Source of the DNA: Neckera pumila
Lineage: Eukaryota; Streptophyta; Bryopsida; Hypnales; Neckeraceae
Assembly: GCA_963969595.1 (NCBI GenBank)
Contig: OZ018408.1
Location: 20,705,823 to 20,769,822 of the forward strand
Reading direction: 5' to 3'
Length of the DNA stretch: 64,000 bases
In this document: positions 37,984-53,297 of the stretch, piece by piece
Numbering within the stretch: position 1 is the stretch's first letter
Layout: each line of letters begins with the position of its first letter
The notes under the pieces: generated by a model
What the model saw: the letters and a program-made list of their open reading frames with translations, nothing else
Database searches by the model: none
Told to the model about the DNA's origin: nothing
Position numbers and translations under genes: made by a program

Positions 37984-38316
37984 TTATCATTAGAGAACAT
38001 GTTAGCCCTCTGGCTGCTCCAGATTGACATGCCAAGCTATTTCTTAGCTTGGCCTGTCAATTTGAAAAAGTCCCCTGGTGAGCAATCGGAGTAAATGACT
38101 ACTTGCCGAAACAGATTTCGCAAATTTTTTGTTTTTTATTTTTTTAAATAAATTTTTTACTTGTAAAACTTGGTTCTTGCACCACTATCACTACAATTTC
38201 AGTTGGGCAGAAATAGGGGGAAAATGAAATTTTTAGCCCTAGAAAACAAAGTTTTAGGGTACTTTGGAGGGCTCTGGAGCAGCCTTGTGGAGGCTTGAAA
38301 TTTTCTCTAATGATAA
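37984..38316. mobile_element. MITE with TATCATTAGAGAA termini
   Basis: Left TTATCATTAGAGAA and right TTCTCTAATGATAA are exact inverses 333 bp apart, followed inwards by a second match (GGCTGCTCCAGA). TA lies at both sides, suiting a TA duplication. Isolated right ends of the same type (AATTTTCTCTAATGG near 54250, TTTCTCTAATGAC near 57240) suggest further worn copies. Confidence 0.72.
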
Positions 38317-38513
38317 AGAGATGCTATTTTTATGCATAAAATACATCCATCCATTTCCCTTTTTTTTCAAAGCATGCAATGTGGCTGCCCTTTCACTATA
38401 TTTTTCACATCCAGTCTTTGTTTTACCTCAACCCACAATTATTTACAAAAACTTATCTATAGTGAATCCAAAGTCCCTAGCCGACATTGCACTTTCTTGT
38501 TTTGGGGGACATT

Positions 38514-39433
38514 TTAACCCCTAAGGACCATTGTCCCTTCGGGGTACAAATAGAAATTTCAGGCATGTACCTATAGGTTGAAATTTTGTTTTAATTTTTT
38601 GAAACTTTTTTTGAATATGGAAAAATTGATTAGCTTTGTAGGAATATAATTCTTTTTCCAATTGGTGCCCAGGAACAAAGTTATGCCCCAAACAGCTCAA
38701 AACTTGGAAGGGGGGAGGAGAAAGGGGCCAGCAAAAGAAATTCAAAAACTTATATTAAATTTTTTTTTCTCATAGATTATATTTTTGACAACTTCAAAGG
38801 CTTTTTTTCATTCCATTTGGGTTTGTTACGAGAAATTTATAAACGATCTTGTTTTTAGGACAATTAGAGCATCTTCTTGAAAAAATAACTTGTAAGATTC
38901 ATTTTTGAATGCAATTTTTACAATTTTTACAAAAAATTATAATTCCACGTCGTTAAGTTTGCTTGCTAGAACAATCTCACCATTGGGATTTGTGAATTTT
39001 AATTCTATTTTAGAGATATCAATAATTTGGATTTTCCTCCTATCTTGTATCTATTTCTACTTAACAATTTTTTGAAATATGAATTTTTTGTTTTTGAATT
39101 TTTTTTTCTATATTCTCAACTCAATTTTCTACTATAAGAATTTAAAGCTCAAAACTTTGTAGTGCAAAAAATTAAAAAGGTTCAAAATCAAATAATCTAG
39201 TCCAGCAATGTGTTGAAAAAATGTTTTTTTCACTTTAAACACAGATATCTTGCAATCTGTGCAATCAAAAAATTTGAAATTTTTTCCATACATTCTCATA
39301 CTGATTGTGTGTAAGATTTTATGTTTAGATGTGCAAGAGAAACAATTTTCAAAATTTCTTATTGTTTGCTATAGAAATGGCAGTTTTGAGTGTTTTTTTG
39401 GCAAAAAGAAGGCCTAGGTCCTTTAGGGGTTAA
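38514..39433 (-). mobile_element. TTAA element, 920 bp, subfamily I
   Basis: TTAA at 38514-38517 and 39430-39433. The left terminus CCCCTAAGGACCATTGTCCC is the right end of the subfamily, so the copy is inverted relative to 11088-12003. The other end reads AAATGGCAGTTTTGAGTG...CTTTAGGGG. No coding frame. Confidence 0.87.
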
Positions 39434-41228
39434 TAGACATGACCATGCTTTATTTGATGTCTAGAAAAACATTGTGTCATCCACTTGTTTTGATCTAACG
39501 TCCCCACGTCTTCCCAACATCAAACAAAATCTGCATCCTACAAGCTCAGAATTAATAATGCACTGATGACAATGAAAATATGACCCGTTTCTTCAAAACA
39601 CCACAAAATGAATTTTTTTAATAGTGAGCATAGTCCGCGGCAACTTTTTAGAACAAGGGTTTGGAGCTTGCCCTCCACCGTTGCAACTTACCAAAATCTT
39701 AGACCACTTCAAATTCTTCTAAATTTGAACTAGCTTGCTCACCACCACGCAAAGTTCCTAGGATCATTTTGCATGTGACATCATTGGCAATGCAAACAAA
39801 GCGAGGCGCACATATTCAACAAGCTCTACTAAATTCACCAAAGAGGAACCTCTTGGCAAATGAATTAGATGGTTCAAATGAATGGTTTGTCCAATAAGAA
39901 AACTATGAGCTAGAGAAGGTACTAAAAGAAGCCGTTCTTGTCCTTAGTCCTTTTATATATCCAGAGAATATTGGAGATGCCACTCTATGCTCTCACAACA
40001 ACAAAGTTGGACTTCACAAACACTTACTTAAGATCTACTTTGTTGTCCCCTAAATCCCTGATCACCTGCCAACATCTACTGGATTGCACCTATGGAATCC
40101 GCTATAGTCATTCCATTTTTTTTTCTGTAAATCCCGCGTGGAATCAAATTTTCCTCTGGAGAGCATCCCCCCTACTTATTGTATGAAAACAATTAGAATT
40201 CTTGTTGTAGGCACTATCCCGACTATGAGAGACATCAAATTCAATGGCGGAGGATACTTGAAAAGTGCCAAGTTGTAGTTGCCTAGCGTGAAGTTATACA
40301 ATTATAATAAGTTGGCGTTCTAGAACCTAACACTTCATGAGCAGCAAACTTCCGTGGGCTTGTGTGGGGATTTCAAATGCTACCTTTAAGGTAACCAACC
40401 CATTTCCAATTACTTAAGCAACTGCCCATATGTGGAATGCGAGTTTGTTCAGACGGAAATTTTTCTTGTACGTGGAAATAGAGTTTGGAAGGATTGCATG
40501 TTTTTCCAAATTTTTTTTACACAAATTGTAATTACTGTAAATTTTTTTATAGGAGATTCTCTTCGATCTATTCTTGATCTATAGGTTGTTGTATTGCCAA
40601 TCATAGGCTGATGTAAGTAATAACTGTGGCTTTCAATGTACAAGTTGTGATCATTCTATGTTTCAATGTACACCTCCCAAACATTATTTCTTGCTTTGCG
40701 TGAGCTGTTGGAAATGCAACAGAGCTATGGTTGGAAATACAAGAGCCTATACCACCAAAATGGGGGGTGATCGGAAACATGTCGGCTACCTTAGTATATG
40801 GCCTCTCTGTGCATCGATGTGGTGGACATGCAACTTTTGGCTGAGCAAGGAGTGATCAACAACCACATGGGGAACGACATTCTTGTGGAGATGTGGGATT
40901 GAAGTTTGCAGGGGCTGTTCATGCTGTCTCCTTCGAGGAAGGAATTAATGCTGTGGTTGCATTCATGGACATAGTAACACAATGTTTAAGCAATTGTAGC
41001 AAGAGTGTTGGGCGTTGTTCTTTGCGAGACCATGGAGGCTAATGAGCGTGCCAGCAGGGATCTTGTTGTTTCTCATTGTTGTGCAAACATGGCTCACCAT
41101 GTTTCCGCCCAAGAGTACTAAGCTTAAAGGTTGAGCCCAGTAACAACCTTGAATTTTATAATTTTTGGAGATGAAACTATATACTTTTCTTTTGTCATAT
41201 TCCCTTTTGTAGTCATATTTAAAACTTG
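39434..41228. other. Intergenic DNA with possible coding remnants
   Basis: Composition is less AT-rich than elsewhere. A plus-strand frame from ATG 40799 reads MASLCIDVVDMQLLAEQG, then NNHMGNDILVEMWD, before a stop. After a one-frame shift it continues as FAGAVHAVSFEEGINAVVAF up to about 40975. This has the look of decayed coding sequence. The HMGNDILVEMWD part faintly recalls the start of small S-adenosylmethionine decarboxylases, but that is weak. No intact gene. Confidence 0.3.
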
Positions 41229-42768
41229 TTAATAAAAGACTTGGGTTCAACAATGCAACTTGTTTTTTCCAATAAAAAACACTCAAAAGTGCCATATCTA
41301 TTGCAAAGTTAAAAAAAACTGTAAAAAATGTTTTGCTTTTGCATATCTAACTGTACAAATCTTGTATTAGACTAGTATAAAATGTATGGAAGAAATTTTA
41401 GAAACTTTGACTATGTAGATTACAAAATATTTGCATTCAAAGTGAATTTTTTTGCACCTAGTTCAATTAGATTTTTGGGCTTGGAATCTTTGCATTGTTG
41501 ATTTTGGTCTTTTAGTTTTCTTTATATTGAAGAATTGAATTGAAGATTTTTAAAAAATCAACAAATAAAAACACTTAATTTTCACTCATTAAAATTTGTT
41601 ATATAGGAGTTGGTTTAAGGTTTAAGTAAAAACTAGACCATCAATAGCTCTAAGATGGATCCGAAATACAATAATCCCAACAATGAGAGTAACCTTTTCT
41701 AACCCCTAAATGCCCAAGGCCTTTTTTGAGCTTCTTGGAGTTTGCTTTAAAGTAAACAAAAAGCCAACATTTAGAGAAGTTTTATCAAATTCTTTTAAAT
41801 TGAAAACCATCCAAATTTCAAACTAGACATGTTAGATATGCCATGTAAAACCAAAATACAACAATATCACATATGAACTAAGAGATTATTAGGTTTCATC
41901 ATGAGGGTGTTAAAACTATGAAAAAGATTTGAAGTCTTTCGATCTTCTTTTCACAAGTCAAACTTAGAAAATTGGTCACCTTAAAATGTGATGTTAAAGG
42001 ACATAACATACATAACCTCAATCAACTTACGGCTTTTCAAAAATCTACTCTACAATTTCTTTAAATGAATTTCTAATGCAATTTTTTCTCCAAGATGTAG
42101 TGTATTTGAGGCTCATTTCTAAGAGCTCTCAATACTAAAAAAGATCAAGATTTGCAATGGATACTTTTATCCCAATATTGAAAAAATCCCAATATTTCAT
42201 TTTTAAAATTAAATTTTTAATGCTAAAACTAGACTTTGAAATAATTTTTTTTTAATTCTAAAATTCTATTAATAGTATAAAATAAGGTTTTATTTAACTT
42301 CAAAGTTTGTCTATACCAAAATTTGGTGCTTTGGAGGTTAAGAATGTTTTTTGAAATATTGTAAAAATTGCATTCAAAAATGAATTCTAAAAGTTCTTAA
42401 TTTAGGGAGATGCTTTAATTTCCCTCAAAACAACATTTTTCATAATTTTCTCATCACTATTCCAAATAGAATGAATCAAAACTCAACATGTAGACAAAAT
42501 TATAATCTTTGAGAAAAAAAATTCTAATTTTCAATTTTCAATTTTTTGTAATATATTTTTAGCTAGCCCTTGAAATGATTTTTGGACATAGGGTGACATA
42601 ATTTTCACTCTTGGCAATAAATTGAAATGAAATTATTTTTCTAGAAAGCTAATTTGATTGCCTATCTTTAAAAAATGTTTCAAAAAATCATATCAAAGAT
42701 TGAGGTTACGCAAGCCTACCCAAAATTCCGTGAGTCTTCTGCAGGGACTTTGGGATTTTAGGGGTTAA
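41229..42768 (+). mobile_element. TTAA element, subfamily I, with a nested 643-bp element
   Basis: The right end is clear: GGGATTTTAGGGGTTAA to 42768. The left end is worn (TTAATAAAAGACTTGGG at about 41229), but the adjoining AAAACACTCAAAAGTGCC matches the subfamily. The body is split at 41699-42341. Without that insert it is about 900 bp. Confidence 0.7.
41699..42341 (+). mobile_element. 643-bp TTAA element (family III), nested copy
   Basis: Left CTAACCCCTAAATGCCCAAGG (first T of TTAA changed), right GGTGCTTTGGAGGTTAA. It is exactly as long as the copy at 13092-13734 and reads in the opposite direction, sharing CCTCATGATG... in inverse sense and AATAAGGTTTTATTTAACTT. The host element continues on both sides (AATGAGAGTAACC before, TGTAAAAATTGCATTC after). 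Confidence 0.78.
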
Positions 42769-42951
42769 ACAAGATGTTGGAAAATAAGTTGAAGATACAT
42801 AAAGGAAATATAAACAATATGATTATCATAGGTACTTTGAGATGTATCCCTCCAATGAGGAACAAATTGTTGTTGAGAAATCTCTGCATGCATTACAAAA
42901 TAGAAAGCAATACATAGAATTACAATAAATAAATATTTTTTATTGTATATT

Positions 42952-43881
42952 TTAACCCCTAAAGTCCCATTGTTCCATCGGGGGACAAATTAGATTTTTG
43001 CAGGTTCCTGTGACCTCAATTTTTTATGAAAGTTTTTTAAAACTTTCTCATAAGATAGAAAAAATGATTGATTAGCTTTGTGGGAATATGATTTTTATTT
43101 CAATTAGTGACTGGGAGAAAAAGTTGTACCACAAAAAGCCTAGAACTGAACTCGGTGGGAAACAAAAAAAACTGCAAAAAGTCAAAATAAATTTTTAATT
43201 TTTTTTCCTAAACTATTATGTTTTTGTTTGCATGTAAAGCTTTGATTCATTCTATTTGGACTAACAATGAGAAAGTTATAGAAAATCTTGTTTTTTGGGC
43301 AATTAGAGCATCTTCTTGAAAAAATAACTTGTAGGACTCAATTCTGAATGCAATTTTTACAATTTTTCAAAAAAGATTATTTGACAAGGTTGTGTTTGCT
43401 TTCTAAAACAATCTCACCAATGGGATAATTGTGTTTTAATCCCATTTTAGAGCTATTAACAATTTAGTCTTATTTTCAATCTTGGACCTACTTCTACTTA
43501 ACAATTTTTTAAAGAATGAAAATTAAGTATTATTTTTTTGAATTTTTTTTTCTAAACTTTTAACTCAGTTCTTTAACATAATTTTCTTTTAATTCAAAGT
43601 CTGTAGTGCAAATTTTTTCCACAAATGGCGGTCAAAGTCATCCCAAATTGCAAGCCAGTGTTCAAAAAAACATTTCTTTTTCAACTTTGAATGCTAATAT
43701 CTTCCAATCTATAAGACTAAACTTCATGAAAGTCTTACCACATGATCTTAGACAAGTGAAGTACAAGATCCTACATTTAGATTCTAAAAAAATATATTTT
43801 TTTGTTTTCTTGAGCAAACGTAACAAAAATGGCAGTTTTGAGTGCTTTTTGACGAAAAAATGGCCTTAGGACTAGGGATAA
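42952..43881 (-). mobile_element. TTAA element, 930 bp, subfamily I
   Basis: Left TTAACCCCTAAAGTCCCATTG at 42952. The right end AAATGGCAGTTTTGAGTGC...CTAGGGATAA finishes at about 43881, where TTAA has become ATAA. Inverted relative to 11088-12003. The frame 43606-43869 lies inside and is not supported. Confidence 0.8.
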
Positions 43882-45204
43882 AATCCATACAATTTTTTCA
43901 CTCTTTCACACAACCTTTCCTGTCTAGTGACTACAAATAACATCTACAAGTAATGCTACTACATGTTCTTAAAAAGTCTGTGTCCCCTTGACCTTGAATA
44001 TGTGCTTTTTTGCTCATAACTTTTGCTTTGTATGTCAATTTTACATGAAGATACATATGATAGTTTCAAAATTTGAATAATTTTTTCATTTAAAAGAAAT
44101 TATTTTATTATTTTAAGAAGTGCCTAATTGGATGTCTATCTTGGCCATTTTGGCAGGGATAGTACTTTTTTGACCTAAAAATGTGAACTTGAAGCTCAAA
44201 ATTGGGATACAAATCTTTCTACTAAAGTTATATAATTTGACAAAGAGATTTTCTTAAAATTGTAATTTTTTTTCCAAAGATCATGACAATGGTTGATAAG
44301 GATTAAGAAGTACCTTCAAGTTAGAAAAATGATTTTTTGAATTTTATATTTTTGAATTTTTTTACTATTTTTCTAAAAATCAAACATCAAAGTGTCCATT
44401 TTCATAGCATTTTCCATCATCCTTTTTTTGTGCATAACTTTTAGAGATAAACTTTTTTAGGCGTGAATTTTAAGAACATATTATTTTTGATGCTTTACAA
44501 ATTATCCATATTTTATTTTATTTAAAAAAATTTAAAGACTTCGGTGCACTGAAGACCCACAGCTCCGCACCAACCACCTATTAAAGTCCTTGCTAAAAGT
44601 TCTTCTCTCTCATCTCACTAGGCTCCACGTCTTCTATTGAGGCTATAGTCAAAGTTGACTAAGTTAGCATGAGTGTAAAACTGCGTGCTATAGAGGCTTT
44701 CCGTTGCCAAACAAATGTGGGAGTGGCAGGAGGAATGGCACAAGTTGTATTGTTAAAGGGTGTTGGTGTAGAGTTGTTTCACTCTTGACAAGTACGACAA
44801 GCCTGGAATAGCGTTGTCGCAGCTATTGGCAAGGCCTGGTGGCGATGCTCTAATCCATTCGGATGTTCTTACAATGTGAAGATGATGGGAGAATCTGAAC
44901 CAACGGCCATGGGTCCCCAATACCAAACGCTTGCACAGCCACAAGCGAGTCATTCTAGGATTTAACCCTTAAAGGACAAACTTGTGACTGCGGAAATCAT
45001 TCCTTTGGTTACTATATGAATCATTGGCTTAAGTACCCATTGGAAGTCAAACTACTGTAGAAGGCCTCACCTTTTCACAACAAAATTTTGAGGATGAATA
45101 GTTGCACTTCTATCCTACTAGAAGGATTCTCTGTCATCCATCAGACAAAAAAACTCTCTCATGGGCATTGAAGGATGTAATGTGTCACTGCACTAGACAA
45201 GGTG
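43882..45204. other. Intergenic DNA, with one isolated TTAA-type terminus
   Basis: A terminus-like TTAACCCTTAAAGGAC occurs at 44962, but no matching inner sequence or partner end follows before the next element. It is probably a solo or worn end. No gene supported. Confidence 0.4.
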
Positions 45205-46117
45205 TTAACTCCTAAAGGATCAAGACCTTTTTTCTGCCAAAAAACACTCAAAACTGCCATTTCTATAGCAAAGAGTAAAAAAACTCGAAGATTATTTTTT
45301 TTGCACATCTAATCATTGGATCTTACTTCTAACTAGTATGAGAATGTGTGGAAAAAATTTCAGAATTTTTGACCACACACATTGCAAGATATCTGCGTTT
45401 AAGTAAAATGGCAAGTTTTTCAACACATTGTGGGACTAGATTATTTGACTTCCATCCTTTTTAACTAATTTTTTTTGCACTACAGAGTTTTGAGCTCTAA
45501 ATCTTTATGGTGAAGAATTGAGTTGAAGGTCTAAAAAAACCCCTCAAAAAAACTTAATTTTCATACTTTAAAAAATTGCTAAGTAGAAGTAGGTACAAGA
45601 TAGAAGGAAAATCTAAATTATGAATATCTTTAAAATGGAATTAAAATGCACTAATCCAAATGGTGAGATCCTTTAAGTAAGCAAATTAAACCATGTGGGA
45701 CTTTTCTTTTATTTAAATTGTAAAAATTGCATTTAGAAATGAATCCTACAAGTAGTTTTTTCAAGAAGATGCTCTAATTACCCAAAAAACAAAATTGTTC
45801 CTTAACTTTCTCATCACAAATCCAAATGAAATGAATCAAAGCTTTCCATGTAGACAAAAATATAATCTATGAGAAAAAAAATTTAAAATTCAATTTTTGA
45901 AATTTTATTTTGCTACCCCTTCTCCCCTATTTTGAGCTTATTTGAGCATAAATTTTATTCCCGGACATCCATTGGAAAAAATATATATTCCCTCAAAGCT
46001 AATCAACTTTTCTATCTTCAAAAAAGTTTCAAAAATCAGGACAAAAATTCAGCCCATAGGTACCTTGCCCAAATCCCATTTGTTCGTGGAATGGACACTT
46101 GGACCTTTAGGGGTTAA
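45205..46117 (+). mobile_element. TTAA element, 913 bp, subfamily I
   Basis: TTAA at 45205-45208 and 46114-46117. Left CTCCTAAAGGATCAAG, right TTGGACCTTTAGGGG. The subterminal AAACTGCCATTTCTATAG block is nearly identical to that at 11140, so the copy is fairly young. It ends about 850 bp upstream of the start codon of the PGES2-like gene. Confidence 0.87.
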
Positions 46118-46395
46118 TACTGTAACGTCATGGAATGTTCCAGTGTTGTATTCTAATGTGATAAATGCAGGACGTTAAGCCCGTTGTACAAAGTGGGACC
46201 ACCAAGGTGAAAACGTAGGAATTGGAAGGTAAATGTAAAAAAGCCCCTATTTTGTGCCTAGTTAGTCCTCCGTTTATCACCTCTCTTGCTAATTTGGGGC
46301 CTCTGATTTAGAATGAATTTAGAATTTAGAGTTTAAAAATTTCATTTATAAAATTTCTGCATTTTTCCCGGGACAGAATTCTGTGTTTTCTCCCC

Positions 46396-46630
46396 ATTAG
46401 ATGAGATTCGGGGGGCTTGGAGGGCCGTTTCAGGCCCGTTCCCTGATCTGGCCAGATTCAGGGAATGCTGGTATGGGGGTGTTAGGATTTAAATTTAAAA
46501 AAAAAAAAAAAAAATGACATGGCAATCGCTGTGCCATGTCAGCCAGCAGCTGCAGCTGCGTTCCCGCAGTCTAGGAACGTAGCAGAACACAGGGGAACTT
46601 GGGGCCCTCCGCCCCCCAATCTCATCTAAT
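46396..46630. mobile_element. GC-rich MITE upstream of the PGES2-like gene
   Basis: Left ATTAGATGAGATTCGGGGG and right CCCCAATCTCATCTAAT form an inverted pair 235 bp apart. Inside are a poly-A run and a small hairpin (CGTTCCCGCAGTCTAGGAACG region). A related copy lies at 60600-60887. The TA next to each end suits a TA duplication. It ends about 340 bp before the start codon. Confidence 0.75.
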
Positions 46631-46968
46631 GTGCTGGTCGCACTTCATGGGACAGGCCAGGTGCCGAAAGATTTGGACATACGCCGACGTGTTTACATAG
46701 AATCCCCAGGCCTCGACCTCACCTACGTGGCACAAACCAGGTGCCAACCAGTCGATGCACACGTTCGGGACCTGGAAAGCGGACCTGGATCAGCCCGTGG
46801 GCTTTCCAACTGCACTCGTGTCGCTTCTCCGCATCGGTGTTTCCGGTGACAGCCACACTCATCCGTCACTGCCACTCTGCCAGTGCCGGGGCAGCAAATT
46901 AGGGCTTCAGGGAAATCCATTTCCGAAGCCAGACTTCCAATTCGTGGTTGTTTTTCTCTTGCTGCGAG
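46631..46968 (+). promoter_or_regulatory. Probable proximal promoter and leader of the PGES2-like gene
   Basis: A GC-rich, repeat-free stretch between the MITE and ATG 46969. No TATA box is obvious. Frames on both strands here are short and overlap the leader. Confidence 0.35.
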
Positions 46969-49394
<2,426 letters not shown>

Positions 49395-51057
49395 ACATAC
49401 TTCTGAATCTCATTGTCAGGACATCAACCAGTGAGGCACTCTTAATCTTCTGCCTTCAATAAGCACAGCTTGTCATGCGGTATAGCCATCGTCTTCCCGG
49501 AGCTTTTCCGTGATCAGTGTGTGAGAGTAGGCACGGTCTTGATCAATGGTGCAGGTGTTATTTGAACTGTAAAGAGGATTAGATTAGCATTCCCTTAGCA
49601 TGCATGTAAGATATGATGACTTGTGATTACTCGCCACAAGCTATTGAAGTCCAAGTTCAAGAGGAAACGGTATATCGAATTTTTGTTACTTTTGGGACAA
49701 GTTTATCTTCTTGGACGAATGAGGAACGAGTTATTTCCACATCGCCATATTTTTGGTTACTTACAGGTAGGTATCAACATTCTTTGGATAGATTAGAACT
49801 AAAGGCTTTGAGCAAGTATGCCTGTAATTCTTCAGCAAAGATTGTCGTCAGAACCATGAGGAAGATGATCTGGGTGCATGTATTCAGGCTGAAAGTATTG
49901 TATCTAAAAGCATCCACAGAAGCACACCTGGTCATGGTTCAAAGTATTGCTTTCTTTGCACTAATAGTGCAACGCCTCTGGCGTCGTGTGCCGGTATGTG
50001 CAATAATTCGTGAGTGCTTGTTCGGTTTTATCCAAATGTAATGAAAAACTGTATTGAGTTTCAAATACATTTAGTCCTAATCTAGTCTTAATGTTCATTA
50101 AGGGTGGAAAGTGGATTGAAAAATGACTTCATGAATTGAATGAACATATGGATGAGGTTTATACAAGTGGTTAAGGGTTCAATCACTTGTACAGTCAGGT
50201 CCAGCTGAATTACAAATTTTGGGATCCTCCTGAGATTAGGAGAACTTTGGGAGGCCTGTGAACGGAATTTCAAATTCCAAATTGCATTGGAATTGCACTG
50301 AAGTCTATTTTATCATCATTACAAACACATATGTAATTGAAAATCATACAAAGAGTTTGATGTTTTCTATACACTATGTATTTTCTATTGTTGCCAACAT
50401 TCGTGAAAATTCCAATTTGTATTCAATGGTACGTATAAGAAATGAACCTTCACAATTGCTTTAGAGATAATTAATTTCATACCACTTGAATTGTTTGTAT
50501 GATTTCTTTCTTCTTCACCCAAATGCAAAAAAACTTTCACTATCTTCCAAAGAATCTCTATGAAATGGTAGATAGTATATAAAAGGAATCCAAATTGTTG
50601 TATGATTTTCAACTATTCATTTTTTGCTTATTATGAAGTTGAAGTGCACTTCATTGTGATAATAATGCAATTTGTGATTTCAAAATCGAATCATTTTTTA
50701 GCATATTAGAGCTTCCTAAAGTTGTTGAACTTTCTAGTGAACATTGAATGAAAAATTGTAAATGATCTGAATCTAACTATATAGTTGGGTATTGTAATCT
50801 TACAATTTGTCAATTTGAATCATTCAAAGAGTTTTGCATAGCATAGAAAAAGAATTGGAATTTTTCATCTCAATCCTCACACAACCCTAATCAAGCATGT
50901 GAAATTTCAGTTTCAAAAAAGCAAAATTTCATTTTTTATGACTTTTTAAAGTTAATTTTCATGGTTTTATGTAATATTTTATTGAAAACAATTGGTGATG
51001 AATTTTTTTAATCCAATTGCATATATATGGGGAACATTTATACTCACATCTTACATA
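49395..51057. other. 3' region of the PGES2-like gene and intergenic DNA
   Basis: The first few hundred bases are probably 3' untranslated region. A 142-codon frame (49613-50041, plus) follows, without recognisable motifs or splice context, and I do not call it a gene. The rest is AT-rich and empty. Confidence 0.4.
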
Positions 51058-51959
51058 TTAACCCTAAAGTTCCTTGACTATGTTCTCACCAAAGATACTC
51101 CAAAATTGCCATTTCTGGTACAAGTACCAAATTTAAACAAATTTTTTTTCTACATATATGTAACCATAGGATCTTGTAGTACTCTGGTTTGAAAAGATGT
51201 GGAAAAATTTCAGAAATTTCCACCATGTAGATTGCAAGATATTAGCATTGCCAAAAAAAAGTTTGGGCCCTGAGAAAAAATGGGTAGCTGCACTTCAGAA
51301 GGTCAAATCATTATGAAAAAGTTTGCAAAATGGTTGGGCTTCTTTGGACTCATTCTTCAAGGCAAGATGGCTAAATGCTTGAAAAATTTCAAATCATTTG
51401 GAATTATACAACATATAGGAAAAAAATAGTAAGTAGAAAGAAGTAGAGAATGATTCAAAATATTAAATTGTTAAGAATTTCTTTTTGGAATTGAAAAATG
51501 CTAATCCCAATGGTTGTAATGTTGTCATAAACAATCTACATCCTAAAGATTGAAAACTGAGTTAAACAAATAACTTCAAAGTTTATTTTAGAGTAGAGAA
51601 TCTATAATTGCCCGCAAACTAAAACTCCTCATAGCTTTTGGCTCATTGATCAAAATGGTATGATTTAAAAGCTTTCCACTTATATATAAATCTAATAAAC
51701 AAGTTTCAAAACTTTATTTTTGAAAAAGTGATTTTTTTTTATCTACCTGGACTGCCCGAGTTGAGAAACAAACTACATATCATGCAATAACTTTTGACTC
51801 ATATTTCCAAATGTCATGAAATTTTGTACATATGAAAGACATTCCTCGTCCCCACCTTCTATTAAAATTTCAACCCAAAATATGCAAATCTCTAGTCACA
51901 CGTACTTGCCCAAAATTTCTATGTTGCCAAAGAACACATGTTGGACCTTTAGGGGTTAA
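51058..51959 (+). mobile_element. TTAA element, 902 bp, subfamily II
   Basis: TTAA at 51058-51061 and 51956-51959. Left CCCTAAAGTTCCTTGAC, right ACATGTTGGACCTTTAGGGG. The right part (CGTACTTGCCCAAAATTTCT) matches 13030-13070 and, inversely, 20050-20090. Confidence 0.86.
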
Positions 51960-52254
51960 AAAACATCCCATTAAGTAATAAAAATATGAGCTAGGAAGAG
52001 TTAAATGTGAAGCATCATAGGACCAAAATTTGTGAAATAGATATCTTTATACTTTAATGAGATTTTGGTAAAATGTTTGTTTTTTCTCCTTTAGTCGTTT
52101 ACCTTGCACTGCGACGTCGAATGTGTCAAGGGTTCAATATCCAGGTACAAGGCATTAAATAATCAAGGTTCAGGTATTTTAATGCACCTTAACCTTGATT
52201 ATTGCACCTTTGGTACTCTAACCAAGTTTTGGAAAAAAAATCAAATGTCGAAAT

Positions 52255-53297
52255 GTAGGACATTAAATCTCCCCGTCTTTTGTGGGCTCGATTGTCAGAA
52301 AGTCGGGCTGTCAGGACAGCGCCCAGCTAAGCGTGCGGGTAGTTGGGCGGAAAATGCAGAACAAGAAAATGCAGGACACAACGTCCTTCATAGGGCGCTG
52401 GATCAAGGTTTAGGGTGGCAAATTAGGTTTTGGGGTCTTTGTTTAACTAGGAACTAATTTAGATAATCCACATCGTTTGTAAACCCTCCTACCACCCCAT
52501 ATGTATATAAAGAGTTGTCTTTTCAATTCTAAATACCCTTCATGAATATCTTTTGAAGCAAAGTGAGATAGATGTGGTGTCATCCCACATCATGGGCCCA
52601 TTTCAAATGGACAATGTAACGTCTTGCAAAGAAAAAAAAATTCCAAATTTTTTTTTCAAGTTCTACTAAAACAACATTTTGGAGCACAATTCAAACAACA
52701 TATTTCAAAGTTCATGAGAGGCGCATAAAGTTCCATCCACGTCCATCTCCTAATCTTATACTTCATGAAAATTTCATCATTATATAGGTCATGCATAGAA
52801 TGGACACTTCAACTTTTTTAGAATTGTGAAAAGTTTCATTTGGAGGGCCACTCTATTGCTTATGTGTCCTTCATGAACTTTGAAATATATTGTTTGAATT
52901 GTGCTCCAAAATGTTGTTTTAGTAGAACTTGAAAAAGTTTTTTGGAATTTTTTTTCTTTGCAAGACGTTAAATTGTCCATTTGAAATGGGCCCATGATGT
53001 GGGATGACACCACATCTATCTCACTTTGCTTCAAAAGACATTCATGATTTGTGTTTAGAATTGAAAAGACAACTCTTTATATACATATGGGGTGGTAGGA
53101 GGGTTTACAAACAATGTGGGTTATCTAAATTAGTTCCTAATTAAACAAACATCCAAAAACCTAACCTGCCGCCCTATGAAGGACGTCATATCCTGTACTT
53201 TCCGCCCAGCTACCCGCGCGCTTGGCTAGGCGCCGTCTTGACAACCCGGCTTTCTGACAGCTGGACCCACAAAGGACAGGGAGATTTAACGTCCTGC
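52255..53297. mobile_element. Long-TIR foldback element with 9-bp target duplication (Mutator-like)
   Basis: The two arms, about 480 and 470 bp, are inverted copies: left GTAGGACATTAAATCTCCC, right read inversely GCAGGACGTTAAATCTCCC, then CTTTGTGGG, GCGCGGGTAG(C/T)TGGGCGG and so on almost to the centre near 52780. Flanks are TGTCGAAAT (52246-52254) and TGTTGAAAT (53298-53306), a 9-bp duplication with one mismatch. Long TIRs with 9-bp duplications are typical of Mutator-like elements. No transposase; the frames inside are mirror images of each other. Confidence 0.82.

Noticed and set aside
46948..46968. Upstream start for the PGES2-like protein
   Set aside because: The codon at 46948 is TTG; the first in-frame ATG is at 46969.
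49613..50041. 142-codon plus-strand frame after the PGES2-like gene
   Set aside because: No recognisable motif, irregular composition, and the position fits the 3' untranslated region.
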